Shown here piece after piece: positions 35,534 through 44,958 of a stretch of DNA of 64,000 nucleotides. This stretch comes from SPDF01 sp963812085 (GTDB taxonomy: Bacteria; Gemmatimonadota; Gemmatimonadetes; Gemmatimonadales; GWC2-71-9), in assembly GCA_963812085.1 (NCBI GenBank), contig CAWETL010000009.1, positions 248,001-312,000 of the forward strand, read 5' to 3'. The notes beneath the pieces are model-generated. The model was not told where the DNA came from and ran no database searches. It worked only from the letters and a program-made list of their open reading frames with translations. The position numbers and the translations under genes are program-made. Position 1 is the stretch's first letter. Every line of letters starts with the position of its first letter.

Positions 35534-35548
35534 TTGCGCAATGCGCAA
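35534..35548. promoter_or_regulatory. Candidate operator palindrome between divergent arsR-like and 5'-nucleotidase genes
   Basis: TTGCGCA-A-TGCGCAA is a perfect 15-bp palindrome with a central A. It lies 29 bases upstream of the nucleotidase ATG and 51 bases upstream of the ArsR-like ATG, a position suited for a dimeric regulator. The binding protein is unknown; the adjacent ArsR-like protein is the obvious candidate. Confidence 0.4.
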
Positions 35549-35599
35549 TGGATGAGCCCTTGCGCCGCCGCCGGAGGCCGGATATTCGTTTACGCGCAT

Positions 35600-35974
35600 A
35601 TGAACGCCCCGCCGACCACCACCGAGCTTCTCGTGGCCCTCGCCGAACCGACCCGGCTGAGGATCCTGAATTGCCTGGCGGCGGCTCCCCTCTTCGTATC
35701 GGACCTCCAGGCCGTGCTCGGGGTACCCCAGCCCACGGTCTCCCGCCACCTCAAGGTGCTCAAGGAGGCGGGGCTGGTTCGCGACACGCCGATCGCGCAG
35801 TTCGTGCTGTATCGCCTCCATCGGGAGGCCGGCGCCCCCGGCCGGCTGGTGTCCGCCACGCTCGACGCGCTTGGCCGGGAAGAGCAGATGCGAGCCGAGC
35901 GCCACCAGGCGGCCGACCGGAGCCGCGCCAACCCCAGGGTTCGCTTCGGCGAGCCCGTCGAGTCGTCCACGTGA
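35600..35974 (+). CDS. ArsR-family winged-helix regulator without the metal-binding cysteines
   Basis: The 124-residue protein has the ArsR fold: LAEPTRLRILNCLA, then the recognition helix PQPTVSRHLKVLKEAGLVRD and the wing VLYRLHRE. The alpha-3 segment that reads ELCVCDL in metal sensors is PLFVSDLQ here, so the classic arsenic/cadmium site is absent. The C-terminal 35 residues are charged and probably disordered. It lies 22 bases before phoB on the same strand. An imperfect AT-rich dyad lies just upstream of the ATG (ATATTCG...GCATAT). Autoregulation or control of the divergent nucleotidase is inferred. Confidence 0.85.
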   Translation: MNAPPTTTELLVALAEPTRLRILNCLAAAPLFVSDLQAVLGVPQPTVSRHLKVLKEAGLVRDTPIAQFVLYRLHREAGAPGRLVSATLDALGREEQMRAERHQAADRSRANPRVRFGEPVESST

Positions 35975-35996
35975 CCCCCTCACGAGCGGCCCTGAC

Positions 35997-36704
35997 ATGA
36001 CGCATCGCATCCTCGTCGTCGATGACGAGCCGGACATCACCGCGCTGGTGGCCTATCACCTGGCCAAGGCCGGATACCGGGTCTCCACCGCGGCCCGCGG
36101 GCCGGAGGCCCTCAAGGCGGCCAGCGAGGAGCGCCCCGACGTCATCATCCTCGACCTGATGCTGCCCGGCATGTCCGGGTATGACGTGCTGGCCGAGCTC
36201 CGGGCCAAGCCGGAGACCCGGGACATTGGCGTGATCCTCCTCACCGCGCGCAAGCAGGAAGCCGACCGCATCCGCGGCCTGACGCTGGGCGCAGACGACT
36301 ACCTCACCAAGCCGTTTTCGCCCGCCGAGCTCACGCTGCGCGTCGGCGCCGTGCTGCGGCGCCTGGCGGCGCCCGCGGTCTCCAGCGGCTCACTCGTGAC
36401 CGCGGGCGACATCACGATCGACCGCTCCGCGCTGCGTGCCTCGGCCGCGGGTCGTGACCTGGACCTGACCGCCATCGAATTCAAGCTGCTGCTCACCCTG
36501 ATCGAGCGCCGGGGCCGGGTGCAGACCCGTCCCCAGCTGCTGGAGACCGTGTGGGAGGCCCAGCCCGACATCCAGACCCGCACGGTGGACATGCACGTGC
36601 AGCGCCTGCGCACCAAGCTGGGCGAGTCGGGCAGGATGATCGAGACGGTGCGGGGCTTCGGATATCGCTTCCGCTCGAGCGACCGGGGCGCCCGCGCCGA
36701 ATGA
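35997..36704 (+). CDS. phoB: Response regulator PhoB (OmpR/PhoB family)
   Basis: PhoB activates phosphate-starvation genes. The 235 residues have a receiver domain (D9, D10, phosphoacceptor D53 in ILDLMLPGMSG, TARKQEADRI, K in LTKPFSPAEL) and a winged-helix DNA-binding domain (LTAIEFKLLLTLIERRGRVQTR, VDMHVQRLRTKLG, TVRGFGYRF). The gene stop overlaps phoR (ATGA). The identity as PhoB rests on its place before phoR, the porin and pst genes. Confidence 0.92.
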   Translation: MTHRILVVDDEPDITALVAYHLAKAGYRVSTAARGPEALKAASEERPDVIILDLMLPGMSGYDVLAELRAKPETRDIGVILLTARKQEADRIRGLTLGADDYLTKPFSPAELTLRVGAVLRRLAAPAVSSGSLVTAGDITIDRSALRASAAGRDLDLTAIEFKLLLTLIERRGRVQTRPQLLETVWEAQPDIQTRTVDMHVQRLRTKLGESGRMIETVRGFGYRFRSSDRGARAE

Positions 36705-38431
36705 GCTTCACGGGCCGGGTCATCTGGGGCACGCTCCTCGTCCTCGTCGTCAGCGTGGTCGTGCTGCTCTGGACGGCCGACGTGGCGCTCCGGCGGGACC
36801 TCGAGGCGGAGGTGGCCGCCAACCTGCTGCGCGAGGCCCAGGTGGTCCGGGAGGGGCTGCCGACCAATCCGGAACAGGCCCAGGCCCGCATCCACCGGAT
36901 TGCCGGGGAAACCGGGTACCGGATCACCTTGATCACACCCGACGGTACGGTGACCGGGGAGAGCGACTACACCACCCTGCCCCTCCCGCCCCTCGAGAAC
37001 CATCACACACGGCCGGAGGTCCGGGCGGCCCTCGCGGACACGAACGGGATCGCGAAGCGTCACAGCGAGACCGTGGGGCGAGACCTGCTCTATGTGGCGA
37101 TCCCCGGTGGCCCGGGGGTGGTCCGCGTGGCGGCGGACCTCAAGGCGGTCGACACCATCGTGCACCGCGCGCAGCTGGCGGTGACCCTCGCCGCCCTCGT
37201 GGCGCTGCTGATCGGCACCCTCGTGGCCTGGGTCACGGCGGGCTCGGTCACCCGCCCCCTGACGTCGATCACCGAGGCCGCGCAGTCCATCGCCGCCGGC
37301 CGCCCCCCCCGCTTTCCCCATTCCGGCCTTCGCGACATCGACGCCCTGGTGCAGGCCCTGCGGCAGATGCACCACGACCTGGACGAGCGCTTCGAGGCGC
37401 TCCGCCACGAGCAGGCGGAATCGGCCGCACTGGTCGCGGCGATGATCGAGGGGGTCATCGCCGCGGACCGCCGGGGTCGGATCCTCACGGCCAATCCGGC
37501 GGCGCGCCGGCTGCTGGGCTACGGCCCGGACGCGCCGCTCCCCGATCTCCAGGAGCTCTTTCGCGCCCGGTCGGCCCGGGAGATCGTCCGCGTGGTGAGC
37601 GAGGGCGGCTCCGTGGAAGGCGCGGAGGTCGGGATCGACGGGCGGACGCTGCTGGTGAGCGCGCGCCCCCTGCCGACAGGCGGCGCGATCCTCGTGCTCC
37701 ACGACCAGACCGAGGTGCGGCGCCTGGAGGCGGTCCGGCGGGACTTCGTGGCCAACGTGTCGCACGAACTGAAGACGCCGCTCACCAGCATTTCCGGCTA
37801 CGCCGAGACCCTGCTGGCCGACGGCGCCGACGAGGCGACCTCGCGCCGGTTCCTCGGCACCATCATGGACAATGCCCGGCGCATGCAGCGCCTGGTGGAC
37901 GACCTGCTGGACCTCTCCCGCATCGAGTCGGGACGGTGGCAACCGGCCCTCGCCACGATCGACCTCGAGGACATGGCGGCGGACGCCTGGAGCGACTTCA
38001 CCTCGCGGGCGGCCGAGGGGGGCGTGGCCTTCAAGGTCCGGATCGATCCCGATGCGGCGACCGTGACGGCCGACCCGGAAGGGGTGCGGCTGGTGCTGCG
38101 GAATCTCTTCGACAACGCGCTCCGATACACGCCTCGCGGGGGCACCATCACCCTGCGGAGCCGGAGGGACGACGGGGGGACCACCCTGCAGGTCGTGGAC
38201 ACCGGAAGCGGTATTCCGCGGGAGCACCTGCCCCGGATCTTCGAGCGGTTCTACCGGGCGGATCCCTCCCGGTCCCGGGCGGAAGGCGGCACGGGGTTGG
38301 GACTCGCCATCGTGCGCCACACGGTGGAGGCACACGGGGGCCGGGTCTGGGCCGAAAGCCACTTGGGGGAAGGCACCACGATCAGTTGCTGGTTCCCGGC
38401 GGCGGAACCGGAGGGTGTTACAGAACTGTGA
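36701..38431 (+). CDS. phoR: Phosphate-regulon sensor histidine kinase PhoR
   Basis: PhoR autophosphorylates and passes phosphate to PhoB. The 576-residue protein has an N-terminal helix (WGTLLVLVVSVVVLLW), a periplasmic region of about 120 residues, a second helix (LAALVALLIGTLVAWV), HAMP, PAS (EGVIAADRRGRILTANP) and the kinase core. The phosphoacceptor is H355 in NVSHELKTPLTS, followed by N, G1 (VVDTGSGIP), F and G2 (GGTGLGLAIV) boxes. The large periplasmic region is unlike E. coli PhoR, which has almost none, and resembles the Gram-positive and alphaproteobacterial forms. Confidence 0.92.
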   Translation: MSFTGRVIWGTLLVLVVSVVVLLWTADVALRRDLEAEVAANLLREAQVVREGLPTNPEQAQARIHRIAGETGYRITLITPDGTVTGESDYTTLPLPPLENHHTRPEVRAALADTNGIAKRHSETVGRDLLYVAIPGGPGVVRVAADLKAVDTIVHRAQLAVTLAALVALLIGTLVAWVTAGSVTRPLTSITEAAQSIAAGRPPRFPHSGLRDIDALVQALRQMHHDLDERFEALRHEQAESAALVAAMIEGVIAADRRGRILTANPAARRLLGYGPDAPLPDLQELFRARSAREIVRVVSEGGSVEGAEVGIDGRTLLVSARPLPTGGAILVLHDQTEVRRLEAVRRDFVANVSHELKTPLTSISGYAETLLADGADEATSRRFLGTIMDNARRMQRLVDDLLDLSRIESGRWQPALATIDLEDMAADAWSDFTSRAAEGGVAFKVRIDPDAATVTADPEGVRLVLRNLFDNALRYTPRGGTITLRSRRDDGGTTLQVVDTGSGIPREHLPRIFERFYRADPSRSRAEGGTGLGLAIVRHTVEAHGGRVWAESHLGEGTTISCWFPAAEPEGVTEL

Positions 38432-38433
38432 CC
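38416..38433 (+). promoter_or_regulatory. PHO-box-like direct repeat upstream of the porin-pstS genes
   Basis: TGTTACA, four bases, TGTGACC: two 7-bp half-sites at 11-bp spacing, overlapping the phoR stop and about 140 bases before the porin start. The same 7-4-7 pattern with near-identical half-sites precedes pstC. A short hairpin (AGGGCC-GATCG-GGCCCT, 38540-38556) lies in the porin leader. Confidence 0.6.
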
Positions 38434-38574
38434 GGGCGCGGAAGACGGCGTGACGTGGCGTTGCGTTCGTTACCCCCGATCGCACGGACACGCCGTGCGC
38501 CGCGCGGCCGGGCATCCCGCCTGCCGCCGACAACCAAGGAGGGCCGATCGGGCCCTTCGCTCGAAAGGGTAGCC

Positions 38575-39663
38575 ATGCGCTCCACGATGTGGCGTTCGGC
38601 CTTCGCTCTCGCCAGCCTGACGTTGCTTGCCGCGGGCGGCGCCGCCGCGCAGACCACCTACCCGAACGTGAAGTTCGGGGGCATGCTGCAGACGCAGTTC
38701 TACGACTACAACAACGCCGACAACACCCTCTACACGTCGCTCCCGGGCTACCTTCCGGAAAGCGAATTCTACGTGCGGCGGGCCCGAATCTCCGCCAAGG
38801 GCAACATCTCCGAGGCGGTCTCGTTCGACATCGAGCCGCAGTATCAGACCGGCGGCGCAGGCGTCACGGTGGAAGAGGCGTACCTGGACGTCGCGTTCAC
38901 GAAGCCGGAGGCCAAGAGCGCGTTCGTCCTCCGCGCCGGCCAGTTCAAGCGGTACTTCGGCCGGTACGAGCAGACCTCCACGAGCAACCTCCCCTCCATC
39001 GAGCGCGGCACGGGGCGCGGCCTGGTCCCCGTCGCGTCCAATGACATCGCGGTGCTCAGCGGGTACATGAGCCTGGACATGGGCGCCGGCCTGATGTTTA
39101 CCGGCCTCAACAAGCGCCTGCTGATCGAAGGCGCCGTGATGAACGGCCGCGGCCAGAATCTCATGGACAACAACAACGGCAAATCGCTCTACGCCCGCAC
39201 GACCTTTGCCGTGACACCGAAGCTCTCCCTCGGGGCCTCCTATGCCGCGCACGAAAGCATCCGGGGCGCCGACAGTTCCGCCTCCAACAACGGTTTCGGT
39301 CTCGACGGCCAGTGGAGCGCGGCCGGCGCGCCGGGCCTCTACGTCGTCTTCGACTACGACAACGGCGAGACCCTGCTTGACAGCAACAACAAGCTGTACG
39401 GCATTTCGCTCGTGTCGGCCTACAACATCCGGATGAAGTCGCCCACCAGCTTCCTGTACGCCATCGAGCCGGCCTTCCGGTACGACTTCTCCGAGCCGAA
39501 CGACAACGTCACGAACGACCAGTCGACCCTCATCACCGCCGGCGTCAACCTCTACCTGAGCAGCAAGGCGCAGTTCCGCCTGATGTACCAGAACCAGAGC
39601 TTCGAGGACCCCGCCCTCAAGACGATCAGCGGCGTGCTCTCCGCGCTGACCATGACTTTCTAA
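38575..39663 (+). CDS. Phosphate-selective porin, OprP/OprO type
   Basis: This is an outer-membrane channel that should pass phosphate or polyphosphate. The 362 residues start with a Sec signal (MRSTMWRSAFALASLTLLAAGG...AAA) and continue as a beta-barrel with alternating aromatic residues. The early segment FYVRRARISAKGNISEAVSFDIE is the OprP/OprO-family hallmark. The protein ends in phenylalanine (ALTMTF), the usual outer-membrane insertion signal. GAAAGGG precedes the ATG. It is the first gene of the PhoB-controlled unit and lies seven bases before pstS. Confidence 0.9.
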   Translation: MRSTMWRSAFALASLTLLAAGGAAAQTTYPNVKFGGMLQTQFYDYNNADNTLYTSLPGYLPESEFYVRRARISAKGNISEAVSFDIEPQYQTGGAGVTVEEAYLDVAFTKPEAKSAFVLRAGQFKRYFGRYEQTSTSNLPSIERGTGRGLVPVASNDIAVLSGYMSLDMGAGLMFTGLNKRLLIEGAVMNGRGQNLMDNNNGKSLYARTTFAVTPKLSLGASYAAHESIRGADSSASNNGFGLDGQWSAAGAPGLYVVFDYDNGETLLDSNNKLYGISLVSAYNIRMKSPTSFLYAIEPAFRYDFSEPNDNVTNDQSTLITAGVNLYLSSKAQFRLMYQNQSFEDPALKTISGVLSALTMTF

Positions 39664-39673
39664 GGAGTCGATG

Positions 39674-40717
39674 ATGAACGTCCGCATGCTCGCCCTGGCG
39701 CTCGGCGCCGCCGCCGTGACGGCGGCGCCCGCGGGCGCCCAGGGCCTCACGGGGGCGGGAGCGACCTTCCCGAACCCGATCTACACCAAGTGGTTCGACG
39801 CCTACAACAAGGCCACCGGCGTCCAGATCAACTACCAGTCCATCGGCTCCGGCGGCGGCATCCGCCAGTTCACCGAGGGCACCGTGGACTTCGGCGCCAG
39901 CGACGGGCCGATGAACCAGGCCCAGATCGACGCCGTGCAGGGCAACGTGCTGCACGTGCCCACCGTCATCGGCGCGGTGGTCCTGACCTACAACCTGCCC
40001 TCGCTCGGCGCCACCCAGCTTCAGTTCGACGGCCCGACGATCGCCGACATCTATCTCGGTCGGATCACCAAGTGGAACGACAAGCGCATCGCCGCCTTGA
40101 ACCCGGGCGTCGCGCTCCCGAACGCGGACATCATCGTGGTCCACCGTTCCGACGGGTCCGGCACGACCTACATCTTCACCGACTACCTCGCGAAGGTCTC
40201 GCGCGAGTGGAAGGACAAGGTGAACTACGCCACGTCCGTCTCGTGGCCGACGGGGCTGGGCGGCAAGGGCAACGAGGGCGTCACCCAGCAGGTCAAGCAG
40301 CTCGAGGGCGCCATCGGCTATGTCGAGTTGATCTACGCCCTGTCGAACAAGCTGCCGTACGGCAAGGTGAAGAACGCCGCGGGCACCTTCGTCGTCCCCA
40401 GCCTGGCCTCGGCCACGGCCGCGGCGGCCAGCGCGAAGTTCGCCAAGGACACCGACTTCCGGGTATCGATCACCGATGCCCCGGGCGCCCAGGCCTACCC
40501 GATCACCTCCTTCACGTGGCTCCTCATCCGCAAGGACACCAAGGACCCCGCGAAGGCGAAGCTGGTCCGGAACTTCCTCGACTGGATGATCACGCCCGAG
40601 GCGCAGGCCATGTCTGGCCAGCTGGAGTACGCGCCGCTGCCGCCGGAGGTCATCGCGCTGATCAAGCCCCGGATCGCCGGCCTCAAGGCGGCGGGAAAGC
40701 CGATCCCGGCGAATTAG
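39674..40717 (+). CDS. pstS: Periplasmic phosphate-binding protein PstS
   Basis: PstS is the high-affinity phosphate receptor of the Pst transporter. The 347-residue form starts at the second of two adjacent ATGs, six bases after AGGAG. A signal peptide (ALALGAAAVTAAPAGAQG) precedes the motif GAGATFPNPIY. The phosphate-binding signatures VDFGASDGPMN and VHRSDGSGTTYIFTDYL are present, as are GNEGVTQQVKQLEGAIGYVE and the C-terminal helix. It immediately follows the porin and is followed by a 34-bp palindrome. Confidence 0.96.
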   Translation: MNVRMLALALGAAAVTAAPAGAQGLTGAGATFPNPIYTKWFDAYNKATGVQINYQSIGSGGGIRQFTEGTVDFGASDGPMNQAQIDAVQGNVLHVPTVIGAVVLTYNLPSLGATQLQFDGPTIADIYLGRITKWNDKRIAALNPGVALPNADIIVVHRSDGSGTTYIFTDYLAKVSREWKDKVNYATSVSWPTGLGGKGNEGVTQQVKQLEGAIGYVELIYALSNKLPYGKVKNAAGTFVVPSLASATAAAASAKFAKDTDFRVSITDAPGAQAYPITSFTWLLIRKDTKDPAKAKLVRNFLDWMITPEAQAMSGQLEYAPLPPEVIALIKPRIAGLKAAGKPIPAN

Positions 40718-40740
40718 CCAGGCGGGCCCATCCTGGACTC

Positions 40741-40774
40741 AGCGGCCCGTTTCCCCCGGGGGAAACGGGCCGCT
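40741..40774. terminator. 34-bp perfect palindrome between pstS and pstC
   Basis: AGCGGCCCGTTTCCCCC is followed directly by its exact reverse complement, with no loop. It lies 24 bases after the pstS stop and 17 bases before the first PHO-box repeat of pstC. A hairpin from it would partly terminate or protect the pstS mRNA and separate it from pstC. No T-run follows, so it might also act as an RNA-stability element. Confidence 0.6.
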
Positions 40775-40790
40775 CGGCCATCACCGCCTC

Positions 40791-40819
40791 CGTGACACGT
40801 CCGTTACAATGCCGTGACC
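40791..40819 (+). promoter_or_regulatory. Three-repeat PHO-box-like array upstream of pstC
   Basis: CGTGACA, CGTTACA and CGTGACC start at 40791, 40802 and 40813, exactly 11 bp apart with four-base gaps. This matches the known organisation of PhoB sites (tandem 7-bp half-sites plus 4-bp AT-rich or variable spacer). The array ends 34 bases before the pstC ATG. A PhoB-dependent promoter for pstCAB-phoU is inferred. Confidence 0.65.
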
Positions 40820-40853
40820 GGGGGCCTACCGTCGCGGGATAGGTTCCCGCCCC

Positions 40854-41804
40854 ATGGCCTCCTCCACTCCGGCGTCGCTGGCCGGCGCCCGCATCGGCGA
40901 CCGGGTCTTCAAGGGACTGCTCACCGTCGCCGCCTTGGCGGTGCCGGTCCTGCTGACGTTCCTGGTCTGGGAGCTCTGGTCAGGCGCGCGGCTGGCCATC
41001 GGGCAGTTCGGCTTCGGCTTCCTGACCTCGAGCGAGTGGGACCCGGTCTCCGGACAGTTCGGGGCGCTGCCGCTCATCTTCGGCACCCTGATGTCCTCCG
41101 CCTTGGCCCTGCTGATCGCCGTGCCGCTGTCGCTCGGCGTGGCCATCTTCCTCACCGAGTTCGCCCCGATGTCCATCCGGGGCCCGGTGGCCTTCCTGAT
41201 CGAGCTGCTCGCCGCCATCCCGAGCGTGGTCTACGGCCTCTGGGGCATCTTCGTGATGATCCCCTTCCTCCGGGCGACCGTCTTCCCGTTCCTGAAGGAC
41301 ACCCTCGGGTTCCTCCCGTTCTTCCAGGGCCCGATCTACGGACCGGGCATGCTCTCGGCCGCGATCATCCTGTCCATCATGGTGATGCCCTACATCATGT
41401 CGGTCAGCCGGGAGGTGCTGCTGGCGGTGCCCAATACGCAGCGGGAGGCCGCCATGGCGCTCGGCGCCACCCGCTGGGAGGCGCTCACCGGCGCGGTGCT
41501 CCCGTATGCCCGCTCGGGCGTGATCGGGGCGGTCATCCTCGGCCTGGGCCGCGCGCTCGGGGAGACGATGGCGGTCACCATGGTGATCGGCAACCGCCAC
41601 GAGATCGCCGCGTCGCTCTTCGCCCCGGGCTACACCATGGCCTCGGCCATTGCGAACGAGTTCTCCGAGGCGGTGGAGAATATCCACCTCTCGGCGCTCT
41701 CCTACGTGGCGCTTTCGCTCTTCGTCGTCACGGTGCTCATCAACGCGGCGGCGCGACTCCTCATCTGGCGGGTGGCGCGGGGCAGCGGCGGGAGGTCGGC
41801 ATGA
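40854..41804 (+). CDS. pstC: Phosphate ABC transporter permease PstC
   Basis: PstC is one of two inner-membrane permeases of the Pst transporter. The 316 residues contain about six to seven helices. The transport-system signature is EAAMALGATRWEALTGAVLPYARSG (the EAA motif). PFIFGTLMSSALALLIAVPLSLGVAIFL-like sequence (here LPLIFGTLMSSALALLIAVP) precedes it. Its stop overlaps pstA (ATGA). The start has no clear ribosome-binding site. Confidence 0.95.
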   Translation: MASSTPASLAGARIGDRVFKGLLTVAALAVPVLLTFLVWELWSGARLAIGQFGFGFLTSSEWDPVSGQFGALPLIFGTLMSSALALLIAVPLSLGVAIFLTEFAPMSIRGPVAFLIELLAAIPSVVYGLWGIFVMIPFLRATVFPFLKDTLGFLPFFQGPIYGPGMLSAAIILSIMVMPYIMSVSREVLLAVPNTQREAAMALGATRWEALTGAVLPYARSGVIGAVILGLGRALGETMAVTMVIGNRHEIAASLFAPGYTMASAIANEFSEAVENIHLSALSYVALSLFVVTVLINAAARLLIWRVARGSGGRSA

Positions 41805-42646
41805 ACGGCCCGAGGCTGCGCCGGCTGCGGAGCCACCTGATGGTGGGACTCATGGCGCTGGCGGTGGTGCTCGCGGTCATCCCGCTCCTGCTCATCCTCG
41901 GCACCCTGGTGGCCAAGGGGGCGAGCAGCCTCAACCTGGCCTTCTTCACGAAGATGCCGGTGCCCGCCGGCGAGACCGGCGGCGGCGTGCTCCACGCCAT
42001 CGTCGGCACGCTGCTCATCGTCGGCACGGCCTGCCTGATCGGCCTCCCGCTCGGGATCGGCGGCGGGATCTACTGCGCGGAGTATCCCGGCTCCCGCCTG
42101 GCGGTCACGACCCGCTTCGTGGCGGACGTGCTCAACGGGACGCCGTCCATCGTCGTCGGCGTCTTCGCCTGGACCTGGATCGTGTCCCCGCAAAAGCACT
42201 TCTCCGCGCTGGCCGGGAGCGTGGCGCTGGCCATCCTCATGATCCCGATGGTCACGCGCACCACGGAAGAGATGATCAAGCTGGTGCCCAACTCGCTCCG
42301 CGAGGCGGCGCTGGCGCTGGGCTATTCCCGCTGGCGCACCAGCCTTACGGTCGTGGTGCGGACCACGCTGCCGGGCATCGTCACGGGGAGCCTGCTGGCT
42401 GTCGCACGGATCGCGGGGGAGACCGCCCCCCTGCTCTTCACCGCCCTGGGGAGCCAGTACCTCTCGTTCAAGCTCGACCAGCCGATGGCCGCCTTGCCGC
42501 TCGTGGTGTTCAACTACGCCATCGGCCCCTACGAGGAATGGCACCAGCTGGCGTGGGCCACCGCCCTGGTGCTGATCCTGGTCGTGCTGGTCCTGAGCGC
42601 CGCGGCGCGCCTGGCCACGCGGCGGAAATTCTCGCTCCATGGCTGA
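41801..42646 (+). CDS. pstA: Phosphate ABC transporter permease PstA
   Basis: PstA is the second permease, here 281 residues with about six helices. The EAA motif is REAALALGYSRWRTSLTVVVRTTLPGI. VADVLNGTPSIVVGVFAWT and RIAGETAPLLFTALG are the usual PstA segments. GGGAGG lies five bases before the ATG, which overlaps the pstC stop by four bases. Its 3' end overlaps pstB1 by eight bases. Confidence 0.95.
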   Translation: MNGPRLRRLRSHLMVGLMALAVVLAVIPLLLILGTLVAKGASSLNLAFFTKMPVPAGETGGGVLHAIVGTLLIVGTACLIGLPLGIGGGIYCAEYPGSRLAVTTRFVADVLNGTPSIVVGVFAWTWIVSPQKHFSALAGSVALAILMIPMVTRTTEEMIKLVPNSLREAALALGYSRWRTSLTVVVRTTLPGIVTGSLLAVARIAGETAPLLFTALGSQYLSFKLDQPMAALPLVVFNYAIGPYEEWHQLAWATALVLILVVLVLSAAARLATRRKFSLHG

Positions 42647-43402
42647 CGGGACGCCGAGGATCGCGACCGAGCGCCTGAGCGCAATGTACGGGAAGGCGAC
42701 CGCGGTCAAGGACGTGACGCTGCCGTTCGCCGCCAACCGGGTCCACGCCCTGATCGGGCCGTCCGGGTGCGGCAAGTCGACCTTCCTGCGCTCGCTCAAC
42801 CGGATGCACGAGTTGACCCCGGGCGGGTGGATCACGGGGCGCGTCCTCCTCGACGGCGAGGACGTCTATGCCTCTGGCGTCAATCCGATGCAGCTCCGGC
42901 GCCGGGTGGGGATGGTCTTCCAGAAACCGACGCCCTTCCCGACGATGTCGATTTTCGACAACGTCGCGGCCGGGCTTCGCGTGGGGCGGCGCCCGGCCCG
43001 TGCCGAGCTCGCCGAGACCGTCGAGCGAGCGCTCCGGGGCGCCGCGCTCTGGGAGGAAGTGAAGGACCGCCTCCGGACCAGCGCGCTCGCCCTCTCCGGC
43101 GGCCAGCAGCAGCGGCTCTGCGTGGCACGCACGATCGCCCCGCGGCCCGAGGTCATCCTGCTCGACGAGCCGACCGCGTCGCTCGACCCGCAGGGCACCC
43201 AGCGGATCGAGGAGTTGATGTTCACGCTGAAGCGGGATTTCACCATCGTGATCGTGACCCACAACATGCAGCAAGCGGCCCGCGTGTCCGACACCACCAC
43301 GTTTTTCTACCTCGGCGCGATGATCGAGAGCGGGCCGACGCGCCAGCTCTTCACGTCGCCTTCCCGAGAGGAAACGGAAGCGTACATCACCGGGCGGTTC
43401 GG

Positions 43403-43406
<4 letters not shown>
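42639..43406 (+). CDS. pstB1: Phosphate ABC transporter ATPase PstB, copy 1 (divergent)
   Basis: This 255-residue ATPase energises phosphate uptake. Walker A is GPSGCGKST, the signature LSGGQQQRLCVART and Walker B ILLDEPTASLDP. Most PstB proteins have MDEPCSALDP, so this copy deviates at the Walker B/D-loop side. Other PstB features are KSTFLRSLNRMHEL and HNMQQAARVSD. It lies directly upstream of a second, canonical PstB. Both could form a heterodimer or serve different conditions. Confidence 0.93.
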
Positions 43407-44250
<844 letters not shown>

Positions 44251-44254
<4 letters not shown>

Positions 44255-44958
44255 CCGAGGCCCACCGGCATTTCCACGACGAGCTCAGCCAGGTCAAGAT
44301 CCGGCTCCTGACGATGTCGGGCGAGGCGGAGGCCGCCCTTGGCACGGCGGTGGATGCGCTGCTGGAGCGCGACGCCGAGAAGGCGAAGGCCGTCATCGCC
44401 GGCGACCGGGTGATCGACCAGATGGAGGTCGAGCTCGAGGGCATGTGCATCAACCTCCTGGCCCTCCAGCAGCCGATGGCGCGGGACCTCCGGATGCTCA
44501 CCTCGGCGCTCAAGATCGCCAACGACCTGGAGCGGGTGGGCGACCACGCGGTCAACATCGCGCAGTCCTCCCTTCGACTGGCGGACCACCGCGCCATCGC
44601 GCCGGAGCCGGAGATCGTCGAGATGGCGCGGCTGGCCCGCGACATGCTCTCCGACGCGCTCGAGGCCTTCATCCGCGGCGACGCCCGGGCCGGCCGCGAG
44701 GTCTGCCGCCGGGACGACAAGGTGGACGCGCTCCACCGCTCCGTCTTCCGGATCCTCCTCACGCACATGATGGAGGACCCGCACATGATCGGCGCCGGGA
44801 TGGAGCTCTTCCTGGTCAGCCGAAACCTGGAGCGGGTGGCCGACCTCGCCACCAACATCGGGGAGGACGTGGTGTTCCTGGTCGAGGGCAAGTCGATCAA
44901 GCACCACGCGGAGGACCGGGGCGACGCGGCCGGGCCGCCGGGGCCTCACGGGACGTGA
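44251..44958 (+). CDS. phoU: Phosphate signalling protein PhoU
   Basis: PhoU links Pst transport state to PhoR and dampens the response when phosphate is ample. The 235 residues are two three-helix repeats. The metal-binding acidic motifs of the family are visible: LTSALKIANDLERVGDHAVNIA and FLVSRNLERVADLATNIGEDV. Start and stop both overlap the neighbouring genes by four bases, placing it between pstB2 and ppx in one transcript. Confidence 0.96.

Noticed and set aside
32701..36000. A 1,099-codon open frame on the plus strand opposite the 5'-nucleotidase gene
   Set aside because: It is the mirror of a well-supported gene in high-GC DNA, is rich in Arg, His and Gly, and matches no domain pattern.
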